26,122 nt of DNA from QQUD01 sp039029915 (GCA_039029915.1 JBCCFD010000053.1:1-26122), one strand, 5' to 3'; shown: positions 15,866 to 24,214, numbered from the stretch's first letter. Translations and numbers: made by a program. Notes: a model not told the origin generated them from the sequence alone.

Positions 15866-17128
15866 TTAGCCTAAAGGTAATCTAAACCCGACCAGCGCAC
15901 CCGAATTTGGCACATTTTCAGCCCACACGGTGCCATCATGACCTTCAACAATGCCTCGAGCAATAGCTAAACCAAGGCCAGCCCCGCCGGTTGCTCGACT
16001 GCGTGCTTCTTCACCTCGGTAAAATTGCTCGAATATTCTCGACATATCCTCAGGCTTAAATCCTGTACCAGAGTCTTGAACAGTTACAATGGCGTGCGTA
16101 TCATCACGCCAGCTTTGCACAAGTACTTCTCCGCCATCTGGCGTGTACCGAATTGCATTACTCAATAAGTTATTAATAACTCGAGCAATCTTTGGCGCAT
16201 TTAAAGGGATGGAATCTAAGCCAATTTGGACATCTCCATGTAATTCGATTTGTCGTTGAGAAGCTAAAGCTTTAAAGCTTTCCAGCGAATCTGAAATAAT
16301 ATCTCGTAGAGAATGGCTTGATTTCTCCATAACTAGCCCCCCAGCATCGAGTTGGGCTAGCTCAAAAAGATCATCAATCAGCATATTGAGAGAAATAATG
16401 TCTGAACGGATGGTTTTGTAGTAGCGTTGAACATCTTTTTCATCTTCAACAACGCCATCGTGAAGTGCTTCAATCATCGCGCGGATACTGGTCAGGGGGG
16501 TTCGCAAATCATGCGAAGTCCATGCCACTAGGTCACGGCGCATTTTATCAAGCTCTTGGCGCTCTTTTTCGGCCGTTTCAAGCTGTCCGGCCATATTGTT
16601 AAAAACAGTACCTAAACGGGCCACTTCGTCATTACCTTGAATAATGACCCGCTGATCAAAATTTCCCTCAGAAATTTCACGTGCAGCCACTTCTACCTGG
16701 CCTAATCCATCTTTTATATTTGCTGACACGAAAATACCGAATGTGGTTGAAATAATGCCTGCAAAAAGCAAGAGCACGCCGCTCAAAATAAAATCATGGT
16801 GGCTAAAATACATTTGAGACAGCATGACCCAAACATTAACCATGACCACAATGGCCGACCATAAGTAAGTCAAAATAAGCGTTCCGTTCAACGATGGAAA
16901 TTTGGCCCAGCCTCGACGAACAAGTAGATACCCAATACCCAGCGATAGAAAAGACGTTCCGGTCAAGGTCATAGAAAGCGTTACAATTTCATTGTAAGAT
17001 GCCTGCATTAAAAGCCGCATCAAAAAGATCACAACCACAATCGCAAAGCTTGTTCCGATTAAAAATAGTCGCCACGGCAATCTTGCAAATTGCACCGGCT
17101 GTTCTTCTTGTACTGATAAATTAGCCAT
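15866..17128 (-). CDS. Membrane sensor histidine kinase with HAMP domain
   Basis: The 420-residue protein has four hydrophobic segments in its first 136 residues (about 20-40, 50-70, 82-103, 113-135), then a HAMP linker (about 138-190), a HisKA dimerisation helix with phospho-acceptor H206 in AWTSHDLRTPLTS, and a HATPase domain with N-box NNLLSNAIRYTP, the G1 box VQDSGTGF and G2 box GGAGLGLAIARGIVEGH. All catalytic boxes are intact. There is no large extracytoplasmic domain, so it may sense something in or near the membrane. It begins six bases after the response regulator stop, so the two form a co-transcribed pair. The signal is not recognisable. Confidence 0.95.
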   Translation of the reverse strand: MANLSVQEEQPVQFARLPWRLFLIGTSFAIVVVIFLMRLLMQASYNEIVTLSMTLTGTSFLSLGIGYLLVRRGWAKFPSLNGTLILTYLWSAIVVMVNVWVMLSQMYFSHHDFILSGVLLLFAGIISTTFGIFVSANIKDGLGQVEVAAREISEGNFDQRVIIQGNDEVARLGTVFNNMAGQLETAEKERQELDKMRRDLVAWTSHDLRTPLTSIRAMIEALHDGVVEDEKDVQRYYKTIRSDIISLNMLIDDLFELAQLDAGGLVMEKSSHSLRDIISDSLESFKALASQRQIELHGDVQIGLDSIPLNAPKIARVINNLLSNAIRYTPDGGEVLVQSWRDDTHAIVTVQDSGTGFKPEDMSRIFEQFYRGEEARSRATGGAGLGLAIARGIVEGHDGTVWAENVPNSGALVGFRLPLG

Positions 17129-17134
17129 GATGAA

Positions 17135-17860
17135 TTACCCTTCACCCGATTCAAATTTGTAGCCAACTCCCCATACCGTTAACAGGTAAGCTGGATTACC
17201 GGGGTCTGTCTCTATTTTTTCTCGCAAGCGACGGATGTGAACCGTCACCGTACTAGGGTCAACATATTCTGAAAACCCCCACACCGCTTCCAAGAGCTGG
17301 TCTCGTTTAAAAACCTGTCTTGGATGGCTCATCATAAACCAGAGCAAATTAAACTCTGTTGCTGTAAGATCAATTGACTGCTCACGAAGCTTCACAACAC
17401 GGGTTTTAGGATCGATACTGAGTTCACCATACAGCTTTGGCCCATCCCCGGATTCTGATGTTTGTCCATAGGTACGACGAATGACAGCCTTAACGCGAGA
17501 AACGAGTTCAGCTGGAGAGAATGGTTTTACGACATAATCGTCTGCGCCAAGCTCTAAGCCGTAAATCCGATCGGTTTCTTGGCGACGCGCTGTTAACATG
17601 ATGACAGGAACTGTGGCGCCAGGTTGATCTTGCAGGCGACGCATAATCTCTAAGCCGTCCACCTTGGGAAGCATTAAATCTAAAACCACCAAGGCTGGTG
17701 GTTCTGTCACAATTGCTTCTAATGCTTCTTGTCCATCTCGCGCAATGCGAACTTTAAAACCATCTCGCTTCAAATATAGACTAACTACTTCAACAACGGA
17801 TGCCTCATCATCTACAACAAGAATGTCACCTATATCTGAAAAATCTTTTTTTATTGCCAT
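17135..17860 (-). CDS. OmpR/PhoB-family response regulator
   Basis: The 241-residue protein has a receiver domain with acidic pair D17-D18, phospho-acceptor D61 (ALVVLDLMLPKVDG) and the conserved Lys in DDYVVKPFSP. A C-terminal winged-helix DNA-binding domain follows, with VDPSTVTVHIRRLREKIE as recognition helix and VWGVGYKFE as the wing. It is the first gene of the minus-strand block and partner of the histidine kinase that follows after six bases. A GGTGAGAG ribosome binding site precedes the ATG. The upstream gap is long enough for its promoter, but no clear boxes are seen. Confidence 0.95.
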   Translation of the reverse strand: MAIKKDFSDIGDILVVDDEASVVEVVSLYLKRDGFKVRIARDGQEALEAIVTEPPALVVLDLMLPKVDGLEIMRRLQDQPGATVPVIMLTARRQETDRIYGLELGADDYVVKPFSPAELVSRVKAVIRRTYGQTSESGDGPKLYGELSIDPKTRVVKLREQSIDLTATEFNLLWFMMSHPRQVFKRDQLLEAVWGFSEYVDPSTVTVHIRRLREKIETDPGNPAYLLTVWGVGYKFESGEG

Positions 17861-18323
17861 CTACTCTCACCTAAACATGTATTGAGATTGTTATTTATAC
17901 CTACCAAATATTAAGGAGTTCTTACATTGGTGCAACAAATCCGTTAATGTCAAATTGATTTAATTGCAGCCAGTACTATTGGCCTATTAAAATCAAGGGC
18001 TCTAGGCGTTTATTTACCCACAATTCACGAACATTTGGGCTAAAATATCGTTATACCTATTAATGGAACGACGCCAGTCTCGACTTTTCGGAGCTTTTCA
18101 TTACTTTGTAACACAACATCGTATCTTAAATAGACCCTTTGATGTTTATAGTTGAGACGAAACGGCCGTTACGCTCGAATTGTAACTTATTGAACAACTC
18201 CGCTGAACGTCGTTTTGCGGCGTTTCAAACAATTTAATTGTATTCTTTTTTAGGGTAACAAAAATAAGCAGTTTCGGGTTTCCCTAAATAATGTGAATGG
18301 AAAAAATAATTATAGGAGGTTCG
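17861..18323. other. Long intergenic region upstream of the response regulator and the small ORF
   Basis: These 463 bases hold no convincing gene on either strand. Visible items are one AACGGCCGTT at 18161-18170 and a bulged hairpin around GAACGTCG-TTTTG-CGGCGTTTC (about 18206-18227), followed at some distance by a CTTTTTT run. The hairpin could be a terminator or part of the leader of the small ORF. Promoters for two divergent units must lie here, but none stands out. Confidence 0.4.
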
Positions 18324-18518
18324 ATGTTGGCAAAACAAACAATTACCAACAGAGAACAACAAATGAACCAAATGAAAGCATATGAAGATAAGGGTATCGG
18401 ATTACCCTCATTCTTAACCCGCCTAGATTGTTGGCTAGCCACGATTTGGGCAGCGAGTTTGTTCATATGGGCCCATCTCTCGGATCCAATTCCGAACTTG
18501 GTGAAAGGCAATCGGTAG
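18324..18518 (+). CDS. Small membrane-type protein of unknown function (64 residues)
   Basis: An ATG at 18324 is preceded at ideal distance by AGGAGGT (18314-18320), one of the strongest ribosome binding sites in the window, and opens a 64-codon frame ending in TAG. The first 30 residues are polar (MLAKQTITNREQQMNQMKAY); residues about 33-53 (LDCWLATIWAASLFIWAHL) could span a membrane once; the tail is polar. I do not recognise a family. It has its own long upstream gap and converges with the NACHT-FGE gene across a hairpin. Confidence that it is real rests on the ribosome binding site and the sensible hydrophobic segment. Confidence 0.55.
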   Translation: MLAKQTITNREQQMNQMKAYEDKGIGLPSFLTRLDCWLATIWAASLFIWAHLSDPIPNLVKGNR

Positions 18519-18529
18519 ACTTCAGCATT

Positions 18530-18570
18530 CGTAAGGGTGTGGAGGAACGGCCGTAGCCACCCTAGTTACG
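18530..18570. terminator. Bulged hairpin between convergent genes
   Basis: CGTAA (18530-18534) pairs with TTACG (18566-18570), and GGGTGTGG with CCACCC, with small bulges. The apex holds an ACGGCCGT palindrome. It fills the gap between the small ORF stop and the NACHT-FGE stop. No T tract follows, so it may block 3' decay or act with Rho rather than be an intrinsic terminator. Confidence 0.4.
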
Positions 18571-18571
18571 G

Positions 18572-21337
18572 TCATCTCGGGGGATTGGGAACCATCACAC
18601 AAACTCTAAAACCAATACTATCTGAGCGTGTATTTGGGCTTCGTCCTAAACGTGAGACGGTGCGAATTTGGGCTTCAGGTGACCAGAAGGCCCCACCTCG
18701 GATCGCCAACGTGTGGAAGAGCTGGATATGCTCTGTTTCACGGCCGTCTTGTGGATCATAAGGATACGGCCGTAATAAAGAGCGCGTCCACTCCCAAACA
18801 TTCCCGCTCATATCATAACAACCCATTGGACTTTGGCCTTTGGGAAAACAGCGGCCGTAATTGCTGCTTTCGTCAAAATGCTCATTATCAGCATGACGAA
18901 AATTCGCGTGATTGCTGGGGGATTCAGCACCCCACGGAAACGGCCGTTTCGCGTTCGGGTTAACAGTCAGCGACTCAAAAAAAGCATCATAAACCGATAT
19001 TAAAATAGGCACATCTGCTTCGACAGGAAGCTCAGGAATTTGCAAGCCGCCTTTCGCCGCCTTTTCCCAATGAAGTTCTGAAGGAAGTTGAATTTGCCAA
19101 TCTCGTTCAATATAGCCACGCTGCTGCCAACGCGCTTCCAGCCAGCGAGTAAAGGCAAGCGCTTCATAAAAGCTCACGCCCACAATGGGATGATTTGGCA
19201 AATTATATGGAAAGCCGTAATCATGCGGCTGTTTACGCCAGCCGAGCCGCTCCCAGTCCATCACTTCACCGGGACGCCAGCGGTTAACGGCCGTTGCTTC
19301 AGCCCAATAGGCCGGATTTTCATAGCCACCATCTTTAACAAACTCAAAAAATTGAAAATGTGTAATTGGATATTGGCTGATCCAATATGGGGTATTTAGT
19401 GCCGTCACGCGCTGCTCAAAATGATCCTCACCGAGGAAAAAATCACCGTCTGGCACAAAGCAAAATTGAATCTCATTGACAATCGTGGTTCCTTTGCCCA
19501 TCTGCCCAATCGCATGCCCAATGCCAACGCGCCAATCAGCCACTATCTCTTCATCATCCTGCAGCGCTTGAAACAGATGACGCAAAATGTCGTCATAAAC
19601 GGCCGTTGTCACACCAGACGGCCCGATATCGGCTAAAATTTGACCAATCAGGGTTAAACCGCTTCCACCCTCACCTGCTGTAGAATCCAACAGTTGACTC
19701 AAAATGATACCAGCCGCCTCTTCGCGCTGCTGCACAATGCCAATAATACCCACCGTCAAACGGAGCAACTCCCACCACGTCACGTCAAATAGGTGAGTTT
19801 CAATAAACGAAACAACAGGTACAAGATCGCTTTGCCCTCGTTGAGCAATTGCCCAAGCGGCAAGGTATTCTTGAAATGACCGATGTAAAAAAGAGATGTT
19901 TTGATCTTCTCGTTCGACTAATATCCCGCTGTACTGCTTAATATCATCTAAAAATTGGCGGGACGCCGTAGCCGGCTGTTCATATCCTCTGAGGCGGCAA
20001 ATTGTTTCAAGCTGCCGTCGAAAATCTTCGCGCTGAACCAGCCCCACGCCGGGACTATCCTCTTCCATCCACAGGGCCAGAGGCGCTAAGATTTGCATTG
20101 TTTCTAAAATGTCAGAAACGGCCGTTGTTGACGCCTGTTGAGGATTTCGGGCTAGGTTCCAATCTTTTATCAAAGTTCGAATAAAGAGGTCATAGAGCTG
20201 CACCCGCTGCTTAGGAAGGGCCACCCCTTGCCGGCGCATCAAAATCATAATGGTGAGTAATAAAGGGTTAGTGGCCAGATGCTTCAACGAGTGATTGCCT
20301 CGAAACGCTTTAAGCATTGTCTCTTTTTCAGCGATAAGGTCTTGGCTATTGGCTGCTTTCTTTTCGACAAATAGGAGCCAGCGATCAATAAAATGCTCAA
20401 TGGCTAACAAATCCAGATCAGCTATCGTGCATTCTAATAGGCCATCGGTCAGCAAACGAGCATCCCGATATCCTACCAGTCGACTCGTGACAATCAATTT
20501 GTTACCATTTTGTCTATGAAGCGCAAAAAAGTTCAATATTTGCTGAACAACCTGATGTCTTAGGGCAATATCGCGCACTTCGTCCAAGCCGTCAAGCAAA
20601 AATAGCCCCTTCCCTCGTGCGAGCACCTGATTAAACATGCTATCAAGTGGCAGTTGAACGCCCATTCCATTAAAATAATTAACAAAGAAATCTTGGAGGG
20701 AAAGATTGCCATTTTTCAACTCATCAGCATAGGCAGAAAGAGGCAGGATAAGTGGAATACGGCCGTTTATTGTCTCATCTACGTCGTGTCCCATTGCCAA
20801 TGACAGGGCAAGATACTTCAAAAAGGTTGTTTTACCGGCCCCCACATCACCTAATAAAACAAGGCCGTCTTCGTTTTCAAGCAGCGGCAAAATCGGCACC
20901 GGTTCATGATTTTCAATATCAGTGACAAATTGACGCGGCCAAGTGTCGCCTTCAGGCAAAAACGGCCGTACTTTTAAGGGCACAAACAAGTTCAACAGCT
21001 GCAAGCGTCCAGGCAATTGATTGACAAACCCTAAGCCACGAAACTCGAGGGTTCGATACCGATTGTCTAAAAATTTCAGGTAGGCAGACGTGGCTGGAAT
21101 TAGTTCTGGCTGATCAAAATCAGGGTCTTCATACCAAAACTGCTCAGCAATAACGGCCGTGTCCTCCCTTGCCCCCCCAAATGGTGCCAACAACGCCTCT
21201 TTTTTAGCCAAAAGAGGCAGCACAATCTGATTAATTTCTTCATCAGACATGAGGCCAGCTAACCGATTTCGGTTATCAGCAATTAGCTTTTCTAGTTCAT
21301 TTAGCTGTTTTTGTACATCTGGTGGCATCTTATTCAT
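18572..21337 (-). CDS. NACHT NTPase with C-terminal FGE-sulfatase (formylglycine-generating-enzyme-like) domain
   Basis: From the ATG at 21337 the protein is 921 residues. A short coiled-coil-like N-terminus (about 6-50, QKQLNELEKLIADNRNRLAG) leads to a NACHT STAND NTPase: Walker A GDVGAGKTT at about 163-171, Walker B LFLLDGLDEV at about 245-254, the IVTSRLVGY sensor at about 282-290 and the winged-helix motif FLHRSFQEYLAA at about 483-494. Residues about 620-918 are an FGE-sulfatase domain (PITHFQFFEFV, MGCYDMSGNVWEWTRS, IRGGAFW, SIGFRVC). The two catalytic cysteines of true formylglycine-generating enzymes are absent (Ser and Thr lie after GGAFW), so this is probably a binding or sensing module. 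NACHT proteins of this type act as signal-triggered switches in conflict and immunity systems. The start overlaps the plsC-like stop by eight bases; upstream starts to 21433 are less likely. Confidence 0.9.
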   Translation of the reverse strand: MNKMPPDVQKQLNELEKLIADNRNRLAGLMSDEEINQIVLPLLAKKEALLAPFGGAREDTAVIAEQFWYEDPDFDQPELIPATSAYLKFLDNRYRTLEFRGLGFVNQLPGRLQLLNLFVPLKVRPFLPEGDTWPRQFVTDIENHEPVPILPLLENEDGLVLLGDVGAGKTTFLKYLALSLAMGHDVDETINGRIPLILPLSAYADELKNGNLSLQDFFVNYFNGMGVQLPLDSMFNQVLARGKGLFLLDGLDEVRDIALRHQVVQQILNFFALHRQNGNKLIVTSRLVGYRDARLLTDGLLECTIADLDLLAIEHFIDRWLLFVEKKAANSQDLIAEKETMLKAFRGNHSLKHLATNPLLLTIMILMRRQGVALPKQRVQLYDLFIRTLIKDWNLARNPQQASTTAVSDILETMQILAPLALWMEEDSPGVGLVQREDFRRQLETICRLRGYEQPATASRQFLDDIKQYSGILVEREDQNISFLHRSFQEYLAAWAIAQRGQSDLVPVVSFIETHLFDVTWWELLRLTVGIIGIVQQREEAAGIILSQLLDSTAGEGGSGLTLIGQILADIGPSGVTTAVYDDILRHLFQALQDDEEIVADWRVGIGHAIGQMGKGTTIVNEIQFCFVPDGDFFLGEDHFEQRVTALNTPYWISQYPITHFQFFEFVKDGGYENPAYWAEATAVNRWRPGEVMDWERLGWRKQPHDYGFPYNLPNHPIVGVSFYEALAFTRWLEARWQQRGYIERDWQIQLPSELHWEKAAKGGLQIPELPVEADVPILISVYDAFFESLTVNPNAKRPFPWGAESPSNHANFRHADNEHFDESSNYGRCFPKGQSPMGCYDMSGNVWEWTRSLLRPYPYDPQDGRETEHIQLFHTLAIRGGAFWSPEAQIRTVSRLGRSPNTRSDSIGFRVCVMVPNPPR

Positions 21338-22052
21338 GACAATAGGGCCAGGGGTCTTCTCCTTCTTTAATGGCCTGCAGAGCTGGGCTATCTGCGTAGG
21401 CTCCATGATAATGTTCCGGTAATTGTGCCGCAATCTTCGCCATGATCAAATGAGTCAACGCATCTAAATCCTCACCTTTAGCACGTCGCTCAAGTTCGGG
21501 CAGCGTGTACATCTTGCCAATTCGAACTTCAATTTCAGTTCGGCGCAAACGCTTAAAGTTTTGAAATAGCACATCTGAGTTCACAATGCCCACAGGTAAA
21601 ATCGGGGCTTTAGCTCGATGCGCCAAATAGGCAGCTCCCCCTTTGGCTTTTTCAAGCTTGCCGTCTTTGCTTCGAGCCCCTTCTGGGGCTAGCCCAAAAA
21701 TTGCCCCCCCTGTCAACGCCTCCTGAGCAAGGCGAATAGATTTTCGGTCAACTGACTCACGGTTGATGTAAATGGCTCCTAACCATGCCATGATTGGACC
21801 AAAAATAAGATGCGACTTCCATTTTTCTCCGGCAAAAAAAGACCATTCCTGAATAGGAAAAGCCATGAGCAAGATTGGCGTATCAACGGTGCTCATATGA
21901 TTCGTCGTCACAACGCAAGGCCCAATAGGCGGTACGTTTTCCAGACCAGTTACTTTAATACGGGCAAGCAACATGGTACGAATCAGGTGCATAAAGAAGC
22001 TAATCAATCTGTATCGAAACATAAGTGGGGAGTATAGCCATTTCGCTAGCAA
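21330..22052 (-). CDS. 1-acylglycerol-3-phosphate acyltransferase-like protein (PlsC family)
   Basis: The 240-residue product has the acyltransferase block I motif NHMSTVD (NHxxxxD), block III-type GLAPEGARSKDG (usual PEGTRS with Ala for Thr) and block IV ILPVGIVNSD. A hydrophobic N-terminal stretch suggests membrane association. The family transfers an acyl chain to lysophosphatidic acid to form phosphatidic acid. The listed start is a TTG; an in-frame ATG at 22022 is an alternative, and neither has a good ribosome binding site. Its last eight bases overlap the start of the NACHT-FGE gene, so the two are translated from one message. It starts 40 bases after the class V PLP enzyme stop. Confidence 0.9.
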   Translation of the reverse strand: MLAKWLYSPLMFRYRLISFFMHLIRTMLLARIKVTGLENVPPIGPCVVTTNHMSTVDTPILLMAFPIQEWSFFAGEKWKSHLIFGPIMAWLGAIYINRESVDRKSIRLAQEALTGGAIFGLAPEGARSKDGKLEKAKGGAAYLAHRAKAPILPVGIVNSDVLFQNFKRLRRTEIEVRIGKMYTLPELERRAKGEDLDALTHLIMAKIAAQLPEHYHGAYADSPALQAIKEGEDPWPYCHE

Positions 22053-22092
22053 AAGAGTAATCAGGAAAAAAGGAAATTTCCCGACTTGTATG

Positions 22093-23229
22093 CTAGCTCA
22101 ACAGCACGCGATGCTTTACTAATCCAGCCATTAGTCGATCAACATCAGCCAAATTATTGTAAATGTGGGGGGAAAGACGCAGATTGTTTTCTCGATGGGA
22201 AACAATAATCCCATCTTCGGCCAATTGCTCTGTTAGCTTAGCGGGATCATTTGAGGCGAGGGTGATCATTGGGCCAGATTTTCTTGGATCGATTTTGGTA
22301 ACGAGTCGAAAGCCGTGTTTTTGTGCACCTTCTTTAATTGCACCTGTCGTTTCTAATCGGTGCGCATCAATCGTTTCAAGCCCAATTTCTTGGACTAACT
22401 TTAAACCCGCAATGCCAGCATAAAGGTTAGGATTTGGCGGTGTGCCAGCTTCAAAACGTCGAGCTGATAAGGCTGGGTCATTTTGATAGATATCCATAGC
22501 AAAGATATTTTCTTGGCTAAACCAGCCGCTGGTTTGGGGGAAGAGTGTGGGAATGAGGGATTTACGGCTATAAATAAACGCCAACCCCGATGAACCCAAA
22601 AGGTATTTCAACGTTCCTCCCACCAAGAAATCAGGCCGTGCTGCCATTACATCAAACGGCATCGTACCTAATAGCTGATAGCTATCCAACAGTACGAGCG
22701 CCCCTTTTTCATGCGCTAGCTTGATAATTTCGGCCACATCCTGCCTGACGCCGTTTCGGTAACAAACATGCGTCAGTGACAAAATCAACGTTTTGTCGGT
22801 GATCGCATGCTCATAAAATTCTAGGGGGATCTCATGTTGTCTTTCAGGCACATGCTTAATGATGGCGCCCCGTCGCTCTTGAGCATGCCAAATTTGGGCT
22901 GTCGTCGGAAACGCAAAATCATCAACCACGACCTCATTTCGCTCACCTGAGAAATCTAACGCGCTGGCCAGCGCATTGACACTTGCAGAAACAGAGGTAG
23001 TTACACCAATCTCATCTGTCTCAGCATTTAGCAAGTCAGCCACCAATCCTCGAAAAACCTCTAGCTGCTCGACCCAATGCTCCCACGGCGAACCTAGTTC
23101 TGCCCAATCTCTCAAATAATCAGCATAAGCGTCTTGAACATCTACCGATAGCGCCCCCTTAGAACAGCTATTAATAAAAGTTTTTGACTTAAAAATAGGA
23201 AACCGATGGCGAATGTTATCAATTTGCAT
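22093..23229 (-). CDS. Class V aminotransferase-fold PLP-dependent enzyme
   Basis: The 378-residue protein fits the class V aminotransferase/cysteine desulfurase superfamily. The PLP-binding Lys is in DFLVGGTLKYLLGSSGLAF, the Asp that contacts the pyridine ring is in GALVLLDSYQLLG, and FINSCSKGALSVDV opens the substrate region as in selenocysteine-lyase and kynureninase-like groups. There is no conserved catalytic Cys loop of NifS/SufS type near the C-terminus, so a desulfurase role is not supported; the substrate is unknown. An AAGG ribosome binding site precedes the ATG. It follows the cupin gene by 137 bases and precedes the plsC-like gene by 40, on the same strand. Confidence 0.88.
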   Translation of the reverse strand: MQIDNIRHRFPIFKSKTFINSCSKGALSVDVQDAYADYLRDWAELGSPWEHWVEQLEVFRGLVADLLNAETDEIGVTTSVSASVNALASALDFSGERNEVVVDDFAFPTTAQIWHAQERRGAIIKHVPERQHEIPLEFYEHAITDKTLILSLTHVCYRNGVRQDVAEIIKLAHEKGALVLLDSYQLLGTMPFDVMAARPDFLVGGTLKYLLGSSGLAFIYSRKSLIPTLFPQTSGWFSQENIFAMDIYQNDPALSARRFEAGTPPNPNLYAGIAGLKLVQEIGLETIDAHRLETTGAIKEGAQKHGFRLVTKIDPRKSGPMITLASNDPAKLTEQLAEDGIIVSHRENNLRLSPHIYNNLADVDRLMAGLVKHRVLLS

Positions 23230-23366
23230 AAATGCCTTTTTTATCTTGGTGGGGCAAAGTAGCAGGAGAGCAAGTGGTGGTTGGTCAGGAAGTGTCCCCC
23301 CTTCACCTTGTCACCTCGCCACTATCCGCTCACCTCTTTTCCTTTTTATAACCGCTCTCAAACACC

Positions 23367-23807
23367 TCAATCAGCAGGCCGATGCTTCGAAGGGTAGTCA
23401 ACAATCTTATCCCACTCGTCAGCTGCAGAGCGAGCAACGACCGCCATTAGAGGCCCATCCCCAATGTTGAACACTTCATGGGGAATACCAGGCTCGATAT
23501 AAATAAAGTCACCCGCTTCATGTTCGACAGAATGAATTAAATCAGGACCATAATCGTGCCGTACCTTGCCCTCCAGAATAAACAGCATCACCTCAAATCC
23601 GTCGTGGATATGGGCATACGCTATCGCTCCTGCTGGCACCGTTGCCACGTTCATCGATAAGTTTTTAGCGCCAACATTTTTACCTGAGAGGCCCGTTTTA
23701 TATCGAATGCCATTCCATGATCGATTACTCGCCCCACCGCCGCGTACAGCGTGAATGCCGCCATGACTCTCTACAAATTTTTTCAATTCATTGGGATCGT
23801 TTGACAT
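23367..23807 (-). CDS. Single-domain cupin protein
   Basis: The 146-residue product has both cupin motifs: motif 1 AYAHIHDGFEVMLFILEGKV, with His, His and Glu as metal ligands, and motif 2 GDFIYIEPGIPHEVFN with the final His. It should form a small metal-binding beta barrel. Such proteins act as isomerases, dioxygenases or sensors; nothing here fixes the substrate. An AGGAG ribosome binding site lies about six bases before the ATG. The gene could be co-transcribed with the PLP enzyme downstream, although the 137-bp gap allows a separate promoter. Confidence 0.85.
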   Translation of the reverse strand: MSNDPNELKKFVESHGGIHAVRGGGASNRSWNGIRYKTGLSGKNVGAKNLSMNVATVPAGAIAYAHIHDGFEVMLFILEGKVRHDYGPDLIHSVEHEAGDFIYIEPGIPHEVFNIGDGPLMAVVARSAADEWDKIVDYPSKHRPAD

Positions 23808-23837
23808 CTGCTTCTCCTAATTTTTGAACGATTCTAC

Positions 23838-23900
23838 TCGGGGACTTGGGGATTGGGTAATTTAGAGATTTACGATTGAATTTTGGGAATTAGCGGGGGT
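23838..23900. repeat. GGGATT-type low-complexity intergenic tract
   Basis: CTCGGGGACTTGGGGATTGG and the following GGTAATTTAGAGATT resemble the tract at 13161-13251, including the order of the GGGATT, GGTAATT and AGAGATT pieces. It lies upstream of the cupin gene. No gene or promoter is recognised. Confidence 0.45.
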
Positions 23901-23941
23901 AATATTTAGTGAGTGGATTAGTTGTTGATTACTAAGGTCAT

Positions 23942-24214
23942 TTACTCTACTGAAACAAGAATCATGCCTTCTTCAACCTCCAATTCACTATTTGGTAGTT
24001 TGCTAATATGCAACACTTCTCTTCCCACTATGTAAATCTTTGGTTTAATGAAGCCACCAATACCAACTTTCCATTTTCCGTTTCCACTCTCAGTTGTAAA
24101 AATTGCTGATTGAGACACTTTACCGGTTATCATTTGGACGTTAGCAAATGTTTCGCCTCGAATTTGAACTACAGATAAAACCTCAAACCTAATCCTGTCA
24201 AATTTAATAGACAT
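23942..24214 (-). CDS. Hypothetical beta-rich small protein
   Basis: A 90-residue frame (MSIKFDRIRFEVLSVVQIRG to SELEVEEGMILVSVE) is predicted to be rich in beta strands, alternating hydrophobic and polar residues throughout, with no signal peptide or membrane segment. The pattern loosely recalls a small beta barrel such as domain 2 of translation factors, but I recognise no family. No strong ribosome binding site is seen before the ATG. It lies on the same strand as the GT4 gene, 42 bases after it. It is kept because the composition is protein-like and no other gene covers this stretch. Confidence 0.5.
   Translation of the reverse strand: MSIKFDRIRFEVLSVVQIRGETFANVQMITGKVSQSAIFTTESGNGKWKVGIGGFIKPKIYIVGREVLHISKLPNSELEVEEGMILVSVE

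Noticed and set aside
18284..18511. Minus-strand 75-codon frame opposite the small ORF
   Set aside because: It lacks a ribosome binding site, while the plus-strand frame has an ideal one.
18572..19500. A diversity-generating retroelement target at the FGE-coding 3' end
   Set aside because: The FGE fold is a typical variable-protein fold, but no reverse transcriptase and no near-identical template repeat are in this window.
23240..23345. Repeat-like CACCTTGTCACC segment between the cupin and PLP genes
   Set aside because: It looks like low-complexity intergenic sequence, but no second copy exists in the window to support a repeat call.
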